DNA from: Bacillus timonensis
GTDB lineage: Bacteria; Bacillota; Bacilli; Bacillales; Bacillaceae_L
Assembly (NCBI RefSeq): GCF_004799755.1
Contig: NZ_SLUB01000026.1
Coordinates: 1-58,498 of the forward strand
DNA length: 58,498 nt
Reading direction: 5' to 3'
Below are positions 16,100 to 24,895 of the stretch, in pieces. How positions within the stretch are numbered: position 1 is the first letter of the stretch; the number at the start of each line of letters is the position of its first letter. The notes beneath the pieces were generated by a model. It had not been told where the DNA came from. It ran no database searches and was given only the letters and a program-made list of their open reading frames with translations. A program made the translations under genes and the position numbers.

Positions 16100-17374
16100 T
16101 TACGTTAAGAAATCAAGCGGAACCATAATAATAGAAGGAAATAGTATCAAAAGAATAAGGACAATAATATGAACTAGAACAAACGGCCATATCCCTTTTG
16201 TTAATTCAATGATATTGATCTTACTGACTCCACAGCCGACATATAAGACCGTTCCAACTGGAGGAGTTATTAAGCCAATACACAAGTTAATCACCATAAT
16301 AATTCCGAAATACACAGGATCAATCCCAGCCAGCTTTACAAGCGGCAGAAATACCGGTGTAAAGATTAAGATCGCTGGTGTAAGATCCATGACAAGACCA
16401 ATCGCCAATAAAATTAAATTAATTAATAAAAGCAACATTAAAGGATTATCAATCAGACCGCCAAGAAGTGCCGCCATTTGTCCAGGAACATCTGCCACGG
16501 TGATCATCCAAGCAGATACCATAGCAGCCGCTGCTACGAACATAACCACTGCGGTTGTCTTTGCTGCAGCAACAAGGACATTATGTAAATCCTTTAATTG
16601 CAACTCACGATAAATGACAGCCCCGACAAATAAGGCGTAGAATGCTGCTACTACAGCTGCTTCTGTTGGTGTAAAGATTCCTCCCCTTAAACCTCCAATG
16701 ATGATAACAGGAAGAAACAGTGCCCAAATCGCTTTTATAGTAGCTTGAAATATTTCCTTTGATGATTGTCTTTTGGGAAGCTCACTTTTATCTTTCCGAG
16801 CAATAAATGTCCAGACAACGATTAATCCGAGTCCCATCATAATCCCTGGAATAATACCACCCATAAATAATTGAGTGATTGAAACCCCTGCGGTTACCCC
16901 ATAGATAATCATTGGAATACTAGGCGGAATCACGGGAGCAATAATACCTGAAGCACAAATTAATCCTGTCGAGCGATTAACGTCGTAACCCCTGGCAATC
17001 ATCATTGGTATTAAGATGGCCCCAAGCGCCGCCGTGTCGGCCACTGCTGAACCGGACAAACCAGCAAACAAAATGCTAGCAATGATGGCTACATACCCCA
17101 GTCCTCCTCTAATATGACCGACCAAGGACATCGCAAATTCAACAATTCGCTTAGAAATACCTCCTGCGTTCATCAGTTCACCTGCTAGCACGAAAAATGG
17201 GATCGCCATAAGTGAAAAATTATTTGCTCCATTAATTAGGTTTTGCGCTACAATTTGCGCATCCATCATATCTAAGGTAAACATAATGGCAACTCCACAA
17301 ATGATTAATGCAAAAGCGATAGGCACCCCAAGTGCAAGTGACCCAAACAATGAGCCGAGAAAAACACCAACCAT
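16100..17374 (-). CDS. TRAP transporter large permease DctM
   Basis: 424 aa, about 12 membrane segments. Family motifs: PFFVLAGELMNAGGIS, GLSGSAVADTAALGAILIP, CASGIIAPVIPPSIPMIIYG and the C-terminal CIGLITPPVGTVLYVGCG. It carries out Na+-driven uptake with DctQ. SD AAAGGAGGC before ATG 17374. Placed between the dctQ and dehydrogenase genes. Confidence 0.95.
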   Translation of the reverse strand: MVGVFLGSLFGSLALGVPIAFALIICGVAIMFTLDMMDAQIVAQNLINGANNFSLMAIPFFVLAGELMNAGGISKRIVEFAMSLVGHIRGGLGYVAIIASILFAGLSGSAVADTAALGAILIPMMIARGYDVNRSTGLICASGIIAPVIPPSIPMIIYGVTAGVSITQLFMGGIIPGIMMGLGLIVVWTFIARKDKSELPKRQSSKEIFQATIKAIWALFLPVIIIGGLRGGIFTPTEAAVVAAFYALFVGAVIYRELQLKDLHNVLVAAAKTTAVVMFVAAAAMVSAWMITVADVPGQMAALLGGLIDNPLMLLLLINLILLAIGLVMDLTPAILIFTPVFLPLVKLAGIDPVYFGIIMVINLCIGLITPPVGTVLYVGCGVSKINIIELTKGIWPFVLVHIIVLILLILFPSIIMVPLDFLT

Positions 17375-17419
17375 ATATTTGCCTCCTTTCGAAATTAATA
17401 CTCAACTATTTTAGTAGCT

Positions 17420-17938
17420 TTATTGTTTTATAACTTCTTCGGTGGATGAAATGATGCTAAATTGTGAATTGGACTTTGATGTAAATGCCTGTATCATTCT
17501 GGCGATAATAATTATTGCCATTGATACACTTGTAATAACGCCTATTCCATAAAGAAATGAAAGTGGAAGCCCTGTTGCCGGGGCGGTACTGTTCATATTT
17601 AACACCGTCATTTTCCAGCTTCCTACAAGCAATAGCCATAAAATATATAACACTAATAAATTACTAATCACAAAAGCGATTTTCTTTAATTTAAGCGGTA
17701 GCGCATTGACAACAACATCGACACCAAGATGCATATTATCCTTCAGGCAGGCAATTGCACCTAGAAACACCAGCCACACAAACAGAAATCTAGACATTTC
17801 TTCCGACCATGTAATTCCTGAATTAAAAATGTAACGGAGGATAACATTCCCAAAGACTAGAATTGACATCGTGGCCAGTGACAAAGAAATACTCACATTG
17901 AGAATTTTTATACAAATCTTACTAATTTTTTGTAGCAT
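17420..17938 (-). CDS. TRAP transporter small permease DctQ
   Basis: 172 aa with four predicted membrane helices and the family's ITWSEEMSRFLFVWLVFLGA and LKDNMHLGVDVV segments. Partner of DctM 45 bp downstream. SD TAAAGGAGGGATC before ATG 17938. One DctQM pair appears to serve two receptor proteins. Confidence 0.93.
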   Translation of the reverse strand: MLQKISKICIKILNVSISLSLATMSILVFGNVILRYIFNSGITWSEEMSRFLFVWLVFLGAIACLKDNMHLGVDVVVNALPLKLKKIAFVISNLLVLYILWLLLVGSWKMTVLNMNSTAPATGLPLSFLYGIGVITSVSMAIIIIARMIQAFTSKSNSQFSIISSTEEVIKQ

Positions 17939-17953
17939 GAATAGATCCCTCCT

Positions 17954-18988
17954 TTAGTTGGCTTCAGCTTTGATCTTTTCAACCAACTCTTCGGCCCAAT
18001 CGAATTCTTGATAAATTTCATCGTATAAAGGTTGGGCAGCTTTTTCCATATCATCTATGAATTCTTCAGATGGAGTAGTAAACTGGATACCATGCTCTTC
18101 GAGGAATTTCTTGTCTTCTTCATAGCTTTTTTCCAGTAATTCAAATTCATACTCTGCAGCAGTCTTTGAGGCTTTTTCGATAATTTGCTGCTGTTCTTTG
18201 GACAAACTGTTCCAGAATTGACTATTAATGATATAGATGTTCGGGCTAAACATATGCTTAGATTCCAAAACGTCACTCTGTACTTCATACCACCCGGATG
18301 CTCTCAGGGTTGCAATTGGATTGTCTTGGCCATCCACAACCTTTTGTTCTAATGCAGTAAATATTTCAGAGATTGGTAGAGGCGTAATATTTGCTCCAAG
18401 CAATTTTCCAAGAGTAATGTAGTTTGGTATATTTGGCATCCTTAAGCGAAGACCATCAAATTCCTCCAGACTCTTAATCGGTGTATTTGATGAAAACATT
18501 CTGAAGCCATTTGCACTCCAAGCCAACGGTTTTACACCATGCTCTTTTTCAAGGTCGGCCGTTAATTCTTCTCCAATCGGACCATTTAATACGGATTTTA
18601 CGTGTTCAAAGTCTTTAAAGAGGAAAGGCCATTCTGGGACAGCCATTTTAGGAATATCTGCCTGCATGATTAAACCAGGAATCCCCATTTCAATCGTGCC
18701 GTTTCGTACTCCGTCATAGAACTCCTTTTCGGCACCAAGCGTACTATTCGGAAATAGCTGAACTTTTAGACTTCCTTTTGATTCTTCTTCAACAATTTTC
18801 TTGAATTTTTCTTTGAGGGCTATATTCTGTGGATGATCTTCTGCAAAATAATGGGCGACTTTAATCGTTTTTTGAGATTCGTTGCCGGTTGCTTGTTCAG
18901 AATCAGATTTTTCTGTACCGCTACAAGCGGTGAGGAACAATGATGTAATGAGGATAAAAATACCTAAAGTTGAAAATTTTTTATTCAT
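17954..18988 (-). CDS. TRAP transporter solute-binding protein DctP-2
   Basis: 344 aa lipoprotein with lipobox FLTACSG. DctP domain with HYFAEDHPQN, LFPNSTLGAEKEFYDG, GLRLRMPNIPNY (binding Arg) and GQDNPIATL. First gene of the long operon (18988 to about 7411) and only about 150 bp downstream of operator 2. It differs substantially from DctP-1, so the pair probably broadens the ligand range of the shared DctQM channel. Confidence 0.93.
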   Translation of the reverse strand: MNKKFSTLGIFILITSLFLTACSGTEKSDSEQATGNESQKTIKVAHYFAEDHPQNIALKEKFKKIVEEESKGSLKVQLFPNSTLGAEKEFYDGVRNGTIEMGIPGLIMQADIPKMAVPEWPFLFKDFEHVKSVLNGPIGEELTADLEKEHGVKPLAWSANGFRMFSSNTPIKSLEEFDGLRLRMPNIPNYITLGKLLGANITPLPISEIFTALEQKVVDGQDNPIATLRASGWYEVQSDVLESKHMFSPNIYIINSQFWNSLSKEQQQIIEKASKTAAEYEFELLEKSYEEDKKFLEEHGIQFTTPSEEFIDDMEKAAQPLYDEIYQEFDWAEELVEKIKAEAN

Positions 18989-19139
18989 CTTACCAACTCC
19001 TTTTTTATTCAGGATAAAATGTAAGCGATACCAAAATGTTCAATAACCAAAAACTTCAATAAGCACCTCCTTCACAAATGATTACATTATAATGATGGGT
19101 TATGAAATATAGAAGAAAAATTGAGTGGACATTTCAATA

Positions 19140-19156
19140 GTTTTATAATATAAAAC
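19140..19156 (-). promoter_or_regulatory. Palindromic operator 2 over the TRAP operon promoter
   Basis: The same 17-mer as at 7294-7310 (GTTTTATA-A-TATAAAAC). A half-site, CTATATAAAAC, follows at about 19167-19177. On the minus strand the palindrome supplies a TATATT -10-like hexamer about 150 bp before the DctP-2 gene. Confidence 0.75.
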
Positions 19157-19225
19157 TACATTCCACTATATAAAACTAACATAATGGTAATATAATTCAA
19201 ATTTTCTGACTTGTCAATAATTTTA

Positions 19226-19903
19226 TTAGGGTTTTTTTTCGTTTTTTTCTAATATTACTTCGTTTCTTCTAGCTTTTCTTACTAGTTGGACAAACTGCTG
19301 CGCAAGTGAGGTTAATGGTTCCCACTGATTATTATCTATAAGATCCTTCCTAAGTAGGGCACCGCCAACTCCCACGGCAACAGATCCCGCAGCGATGAAA
19401 TCCTCCGTATTTTCAAGGTCGATTCCCCCAGTTGGCATCATTGGTATGTGACCTAAAGGTCCGCGAATTTGTTTGATGAAATCTGGGCCCAATGAACTAG
19501 CTGGGAAAACTTTCACAACATCTGCTCCCCACTCATACGCCTGCAAAATTTCAGTTGGTGTAAAAACGCCAGGAATTACGATTTTCTTGTATCCTTTGGT
19601 TACCTCAATCGTTCCTTTATGTAAGGTCGGTGCAAAAATAAATTCTGCCCCTGCCTCAATTGCCATTTCAGCTGACTGAGAGTTCAGCACGGTACCTGCT
19701 CCAATTACGGCCTTTTCTCCAAATATGTCTTTTACCTCGCGAATCGCCCCCAATGCGTCCTCAGAATCAATTGTGATTTCAATGCCGGTAACTCCTCCTG
19801 CAATAAGGGAAGACACAACTTGAGTCACTTTTTCTCGACTGACTTTCCGAACAACAGCAATAACACCTGAATCTAATAGGTTACTCAGGTTGCTATGACT
19901 CAT
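19226..19903 (-). CDS. eda: KDPG/KHG aldolase
   Basis: 225 aa from ATG 19903 (GGAGGAATTCC directly upstream; an ATG six codons earlier overlaps that SD and is unlikely). Class I aldolase barrel: Arg19 in VIAVVRK, Glu42 in GIEITID and the Schiff-base Lys131 in DVVKVFPASSLGP match the Eda catalytic set. It splits KDPG (or KDPGal/KHG) to pyruvate and glyceraldehyde 3-phosphate (or glyoxylate). It completes the route dehydratase, KDG kinase, aldolase. Lies downstream of the UxaA-family genes, 116 bp apart. Confidence 0.93.
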   Translation of the reverse strand: MSHSNLSNLLDSGVIAVVRKVSREKVTQVVSSLIAGGVTGIEITIDSEDALGAIREVKDIFGEKAVIGAGTVLNSQSAEMAIEAGAEFIFAPTLHKGTIEVTKGYKKIVIPGVFTPTEILQAYEWGADVVKVFPASSLGPDFIKQIRGPLGHIPMMPTGGIDLENTEDFIAAGSVAVGVGGALLRKDLIDNNQWEPLTSLAQQFVQLVRKARRNEVILEKNEKKP

Positions 19904-20019
19904 GGAATTCCTCCGTTTCATATTGACGTTTTAATAGATTTTGTTATTCAAACCTTCAACGTGGATGGTAAGGAAAAGGAAGGTCCCTTAAGATAACAGG
20001 ATTCCTCCTTCCATCGTAT

Positions 20020-21177
20020 TTATATGGTTTGGGCTAATCTCCAAATGGCAAATTCTTGATTTTTGTGTCTTTCTGCAGCCGTCAAAGCTCCGTTTGCGGT
20101 TTTCATAATCAGTTCATAGATTTCTTCGCCAATTTCATCAATGGTGTTTATACCTTCAATGATTTTTCCAGCATTTACATCAATATGCTCCTCCATAATT
20201 TCATAAAGCCTTGGATTCGTTCCGATTTTAATGACAGGAACAATTGGTGAACCCGTAGGCGATCCTTTGCCAGTGGAAAACAGAACAATTTGTGCACCTC
20301 CAGCTGCAAGACCTGCTACCGATTCCACATCATATCCAGGTGTATCCATAAAGATAAACCCTTTCTCCGTTGGTTTTTCTGAATAGGCTATCACTTCCAT
20401 TAATGTTGAATTCCCACCTTTTTTAATACAGCCTAGCGATTTTTCCTCAAGTGTTGTCAGCCCACCTGCCATATTCCCAGGAGTAGGATTGGCTGATCGG
20501 ATATCCTCACCTGTGTCTCGAATTCTTGCCTCATATTCCTTTACTATTTTTAAGAAGGCTTCACCGACTTCAGGGTTCACCGCACGATTAGCTAAAATAT
20601 GTTCTGCACCAATTGCTTCCGTTGTCTCCGCTAAGATACTGGTTCCTCCATCTCTAACAATTGCATCAGAACAGGCTCCAATTGCAGGATTCGCCGTGAT
20701 TCCTGACCAAGCATCTGAACCGCCACACTCTAATCCGATGATCAATTCCGTAACATCAGCCGTCTCCTTCCTTTGCTCCTTGCTACGCTCTACTGCATGT
20801 TTTAGCCAGCTCCTTGCTTCTTTCAGAACGTCGGTAAGCGATTTATCCTTCTGAACTATGAGGGCATTCACATAACATCCCTCTTCTCTTAGTTCCGTGA
20901 CTATTTTCTCAGCTGGATCGTCATCGCCCATCCCTAGAAAAAGCGCAGCACTTACGTTTGGATGACCCGCCGTCCCTTTGAGCGTGCGAATCGTTTGTTC
21001 TAAATCTTCCGGGTATTGTGCTTTTCCCCCTTGATGAGCAACCGGTATTACCCCCGGGGCAAGCTGGGCTACCTTTTTCGTAAGACTGGCCAATTCACCA
21101 ACCGTATTCAATATAATCACATGGTTTCTAACACCTATTTTCCCATTTGGTCTACGGTACCCTTCAAATGTTTTCAT
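20020..21177 (-). CDS. uxaA: Altronate/galactarate dehydratase large domain (UxaA/GarD family)
   Basis: 385 aa from ATG 21177 (GAGAGGTGCAATTGCC upstream). The start overlaps the stop of the preceding small SAF-domain gene (ATGA), so the two are translationally coupled. Family motifs: GYRRPNGKIGVRNHVIILNTV, ECGGSDAWSGITANPAIGACSD, NPTPGNMAGGLTTLEEKSLGC and FSTGKGSPTGSPIVPVIKIG. Iron-dependent dehydration of D-altronate (or galactarate) to a 2-keto-3-deoxy acid. The fused UxaA of E. coli is split here into two polypeptides, as in several Firmicutes. Confidence 0.85.
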   Translation of the reverse strand: MKTFEGYRRPNGKIGVRNHVIILNTVGELASLTKKVAQLAPGVIPVAHQGGKAQYPEDLEQTIRTLKGTAGHPNVSAALFLGMGDDDPAEKIVTELREEGCYVNALIVQKDKSLTDVLKEARSWLKHAVERSKEQRKETADVTELIIGLECGGSDAWSGITANPAIGACSDAIVRDGGTSILAETTEAIGAEHILANRAVNPEVGEAFLKIVKEYEARIRDTGEDIRSANPTPGNMAGGLTTLEEKSLGCIKKGGNSTLMEVIAYSEKPTEKGFIFMDTPGYDVESVAGLAAGGAQIVLFSTGKGSPTGSPIVPVIKIGTNPRLYEIMEEHIDVNAGKIIEGINTIDEIGEEIYELIMKTANGALTAAERHKNQEFAIWRLAQTI

Positions 21178-21488
21178 GGCAATTGCACCTCTCGGTTTGT
21201 ACTTATTCGTTCTTCTTCTTTCAATCCTCGGACATTGAATACATGAACATGGTAACCAGGTTGAATGTCCTCCGTTGCAATGCCCATGCATTCTCCATAT
21301 TTCATGATTTTTCCACCTTTCGGGATAAAACGGGTTGCGATTTTATGTCCGTAAGGAATCTTTTGCATGACCTCTACGTTCTCCACAACCCCTTGGATGA
21401 AGAGTGATTCACCTTCTTTAATGCTTCTAAGAGCCACAGCCACATTATCGTTCTGATTCAGTATTAGCGCATTGAACTTTTTGCTCAT
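21174..21488 (-). CDS. UxaA-family dehydratase small subunit (SAF domain)
   Basis: 104 aa from ATG 21488, with GGAGGGACTGTT upstream (longer in-frame start rejected: no SD and it overlaps the upstream gene). SAF-domain motifs: NDNVAVALRSIKEGE, IPYGHKIATRFIPKGGKIMKYGE and GIATEDIQPGYHVHVFNV. Forms the N-terminal domain of altronate-type dehydratases. Sits between two large-domain genes and could serve both. Confidence 0.88.
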   Translation of the reverse strand: MSKKFNALILNQNDNVAVALRSIKEGESLFIQGVVENVEVMQKIPYGHKIATRFIPKGGKIMKYGECMGIATEDIQPGYHVHVFNVRGLKEEERISTNREVQLP

Positions 21489-21504
21489 AACAGTCCCTCC
21501 GATA

Positions 21505-22629
21505 TTAAAAAGTAGTTCCAACGTGTGGTATTGAAAATTCACCAAGTTCCAACTTTTCAAGGCTCGTTTGTTTGCCCGAACAGATTTCGAGAAGTTCAGC
21601 TATAATCGCTTCTACTTGAGTTGAAACCTCTTCAGTTGTGACGGTATAGTCAATCAGTTCGTCAAACGCTTCATTTGGGTTTTTTGGGGCTATCGTCATG
21701 CAAGGAAGGGCAATGGATCCCGTCAGTACGCCTCTGCTGCTGACAATAATCACTAAACTGCATCCGCTAGAAGCCATATTTGATAAGGCCTCAACGATAT
21801 TGTTTGGAACGGTAATCAAATGAAGGCCCGCCTCTTCTGGTGTTTCACTGTATCCAAGCACACTTCTAATAGAATGTGTACCAGTCATCCTTGCTTCTAG
21901 AAGACTGAGTGCCTTCTCCTGTTCTGTAAATTCAGCATACGCCATCGATCCATTCGTTACTTCTTTCCATCGTTTCCGCTGTAAGCCCTCTCCGATCGTC
22001 TGTAGTCTATTTCTTACATTTTCATTTCCAGCACGTTCTGATAATGGTTCTCCCGCTGGTTCCAATGTTTTTGAAAAGCCAAACAGGACTTTGGCGTTCT
22101 TTTCTACTAATTTATCAACTACCCCACCTATCACTGGAGCCAATTGATTTAATGGAGCTTCGTCTAAATCTACTGGTAAAATGCCCACTGTCAACGAGGA
22201 GATAGGAAAGCGTTTCCTTTTTTGATCAACTATTTCCCTTGACCACTGTTCAGCTATTTCGATACCTGCTTTTATCGTATTTTCTCCTCCAGCAAGCTGC
22301 TGAATGCCAATTCCTTTGACTGGTTTTGTTTTCGGAATACTTTTCAGCAATCCACTGACCTGGTTCGTTTCACAGCCTAGTCCTACTAGCAGGGCAGAAT
22401 AAAGATTAGGATTTGCCGAAATTCCCATCAACATATTTTTTGTTAATTTAAAGTCGTCCCCGAGCTGTGCACATCCATTTCCATGAACAAAAGGAATCGC
22501 ACCAGGTACCTTTTCAGAAATTTCCCTAGCGACAACACTAGAACATACAACGGTACAAATAACTCCAATATGATTTCGTATTCCTACCGAGCCATCACTT
22601 CTTTTATAGCCTTCAAAAGAATAGTCCAA
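21505..22629 (-). CDS. Second UxaA/GarD-family large-domain protein
   Basis: 374 aa, TTG start at 22629 with GGAAGGGGAG upstream. N-terminal GYKRSDGSVGIRNHIGVICTV aligns with the same region of the protein at 20020-21177, but the centre is divergent: the ECGGSDAWSG motif and the PTPGNxxGG motif are missing, and the last third (SSGCSLVIIVSSRGVLTGS) is only loosely similar. It may pair with the small subunit as a dehydratase of another substrate, or have lost catalysis. 16 bp upstream of the SAF gene. Confidence 0.75.
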   Translation of the reverse strand: MDYSFEGYKRSDGSVGIRNHIGVICTVVCSSVVAREISEKVPGAIPFVHGNGCAQLGDDFKLTKNMLMGISANPNLYSALLVGLGCETNQVSGLLKSIPKTKPVKGIGIQQLAGGENTIKAGIEIAEQWSREIVDQKRKRFPISSLTVGILPVDLDEAPLNQLAPVIGGVVDKLVEKNAKVLFGFSKTLEPAGEPLSERAGNENVRNRLQTIGEGLQRKRWKEVTNGSMAYAEFTEQEKALSLLEARMTGTHSIRSVLGYSETPEEAGLHLITVPNNIVEALSNMASSGCSLVIIVSSRGVLTGSIALPCMTIAPKNPNEAFDELIDYTVTTEEVSTQVEAIIAELLEICSGKQTSLEKLELGEFSIPHVGTTF

Positions 22630-22671
22630 CTAAATACTCCCCTTCCATTTCTATTAAAATAGTGGAATAAA

Positions 22672-23802
22672 TTACTCAATCGTTTTTTCTATAGCGGTAG
22701 TCCCTGTCGTGTTTTTCGGATTTCCATGAAACTCTTCTTTTCCTTCAATCCCCCGCTTCCTTTGGTAATTATCAACGAGTATTACCGCAACGGGCACAAG
22801 CAATGCCGTGGTGATGGTTGAAATTGAAATTTGTGCAGACGCTACAGCAACAAGTCCTTGATATACCTCAGCTTCGGCCGCGGTCATTAATCCTGCCCCA
22901 CTTGCAACAGTAGCTGCTGCTGCAATGGCTGCTGGTGTCGCAACTGCATTACCAGCTGTAGAAGCTTCTGCCATAGGTGCGATGTAACTTTTCTCTCGGA
23001 AAATTTTAAAGGTTAACACCATAGCAAATCCAGAAAAAATTACGGTCATTAAAGCAAGAACAAGCCCCGCGCCAACAACCTGCGGATTAAAGAAGCTCGC
23101 CAAATTCATCCCTGCACCTAATGCAAAAGCGAAGAAAGGAATAACCAAGGATTCTCCTGCAGCTAAAAATAAGCGGATTTCATTGTCAAGATTTCCTAAA
23201 ATCATCCCAATTAAAATAGGTAATAAGACTGCAATAAAGGCGATTAATGGAAAGTTAGCCCCCATCATTCCGAGAGCCATTAAGGTAAAGAATGGACCAT
23301 CGTTTAGGGATAGAACAGCCGTTGCGCCTACATCTGAACGATTACCGTATTGTCCCGTTAACGCCGCATACATCCCCCCGTTTCCATTGGTCATCGCAGC
23401 AATAATTGCCATGGTTGATAAACCAAGGAATCCATTCACTGGATCAGACAAAAGTCCCCATAGCATCCCGACAATAAATCCTGCTAAATATTTTGATGTT
23501 GTTAATAACACACCTTTTTTTAGCGCCTTTCCTCCAACACGAAGATTCATTTGACTTCCTGCACAAAATAAGAATAACGCGCATAAAGTCAAAGCCCCAT
23601 CCTTAAACAAAGCCTGAGAAAATCCTCCGATTTTCAAGAATTCATAATAGCCATCTTGATTCGCGGCAACACCCAACATTTTTAAGAATTTCATGATAAA
23701 AGGAATGTGAAGTTGGTCGATTGTATTTAATAGGGCACCTGCAAATAAAGGGACAACCATTAAGCCACCAGGAACTTTATCAATGTTCTGTTTTATTTTC
23801 AT
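22672..23802 (-). CDS. kdgT: 2-keto-3-deoxygluconate permease
   Basis: 376 aa, about ten membrane segments, starting MKIKQNIDKVPGGLMVVPLF, the family signature; also ALFLFCAGSQMNLRVGGKAL and AEASTAGNAVATPAAIAAA. KdgT proteins are H+ symporters for 2-keto-3-deoxygluconate and related acids. C-terminus extends about 50 residues past the last helix. A second uptake system beside the TRAP transporter. SD GGAGAGTG before ATG 23802. Confidence 0.9.
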   Translation of the reverse strand: MKIKQNIDKVPGGLMVVPLFAGALLNTIDQLHIPFIMKFLKMLGVAANQDGYYEFLKIGGFSQALFKDGALTLCALFLFCAGSQMNLRVGGKALKKGVLLTTSKYLAGFIVGMLWGLLSDPVNGFLGLSTMAIIAAMTNGNGGMYAALTGQYGNRSDVGATAVLSLNDGPFFTLMALGMMGANFPLIAFIAVLLPILIGMILGNLDNEIRLFLAAGESLVIPFFAFALGAGMNLASFFNPQVVGAGLVLALMTVIFSGFAMVLTFKIFREKSYIAPMAEASTAGNAVATPAAIAAAATVASGAGLMTAAEAEVYQGLVAVASAQISISTITTALLVPVAVILVDNYQRKRGIEGKEEFHGNPKNTTGTTAIEKTIE

Positions 23803-23942
23803 ATTTCACTCTCCAAATGATTTTATTTAGTTGAAGAATAAAACTTATTAATTTGTCCAAAAAAAGGATCACCGAAAGTTTTGTTATCCATAGAAGAGTG
23901 TTTTTTAGTTAATAGTGTGTTTACTGTGAGGATAAAAGTGAG

Positions 23943-24863
23943 TTATTTGTGCATTGTTTTGGTAGAATTGGATGTTCTTACATCATTTAGAAGGGTTCCG
24001 ATTCTTTCAATTGTAATAGATAATTGGTCCCCTTCTTTTAACCATACTTGAGGATCTCTTCCCATACCGACACCTGGAGGAGTACCTGTGGCAATGATAT
24101 CCCCGGGCTTTAACGTCATAGACTGTGAAAGGAAGGAGACAATGTATGGTATCTTAAAAATTAAATTTTCCGTATTGGAATGCTGCATCAATTCATCATT
24201 TAATCGTAAGGTAATCTCCAGTTGATGTGGGTTTCCTACTTCTTCTTTTGTTACAATAGCTGGACCAATGGGCGCAAATGTATCAGCCGATTTTCCACGG
24301 GACCATTGACCGTCAGCAAATTGAAGATCCCTTGCACTCACGTCATTCATAATCGTGTAGCCGAAAATATAGTCCTCTGCTTCCTCTTCGGAAATACATT
24401 TTGCTTCCTTGCCAATGACAACCGCAAGCTCGGCCTCAAAATCGACTTGATTCGAATTAATTGGTAATTCAATAGATGCTTGATTGCCAATAAGAGTATT
24501 GGCATATTTTGAAAAAATAACAGGCGATGAAGGAGGGTCCATATTCGTTTCTCTACAATGATCAAGATAATTCAATCCCACACATATGATTTTTTCCGGA
24601 TTGCTTATTGGAGCCAACACCTCCACCTCCGATAAAGAAATGGAAGGTTGATCACTATCCTCGTAACAATTCAGGAGTGATTCAAGATATGGCAGAGTGG
24701 CCTCACTTTGCTCAATAAGCTCCTTCATGTCAGTTGGAAGAGACCAATCTTGTGGAAGCTGTTCTTTGTATAAATCATATAAACGATTCAAACTTAAAAT
24801 CTGATTTTCTACTAAAATACCGAGATGAATAGTAGTTTGCGACCGATATGACACGAACTTCAT
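23943..24863 (-). CDS. FAH-family hydrolase/lyase (second in island)
   Basis: 306 aa, SD CAGGAGGC. C-terminal FAH domain: GLNYLDHCRETNMDPP, VDFEAELAVVIG, TIMNDVSARDLQFADGQWSRGKSADTFAPIGP and PGDIIATGTPPGVGMGR; metal ligands are in the E(A)E and D residues. The layout fits the ureidoglycolate lyase/2,4-diketo-3-deoxy-L-fuconate hydrolase/acylpyruvase branch, unlike the DARNYE branch at 6381-7280. It probably processes a keto-deoxy acid intermediate. About 140 bp upstream of kdgT in the same direction. Confidence 0.82.
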   Translation of the reverse strand: MKFVSYRSQTTIHLGILVENQILSLNRLYDLYKEQLPQDWSLPTDMKELIEQSEATLPYLESLLNCYEDSDQPSISLSEVEVLAPISNPEKIICVGLNYLDHCRETNMDPPSSPVIFSKYANTLIGNQASIELPINSNQVDFEAELAVVIGKEAKCISEEEAEDYIFGYTIMNDVSARDLQFADGQWSRGKSADTFAPIGPAIVTKEEVGNPHQLEITLRLNDELMQHSNTENLIFKIPYIVSFLSQSMTLKPGDIIATGTPPGVGMGRDPQVWLKEGDQLSITIERIGTLLNDVRTSNSTKTMHK

Positions 24864-24895
24864 GTTAAATGCCTCCTGATATGCAGCTTCGTCTT

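Noticed and set aside
16209-16613. 134-aa plus-strand frame inside dctM
   Set aside because: Antisense shadow of a clear TRAP permease gene; Ile/Thr-rich composition reflects the complementary hydrophobic codons.
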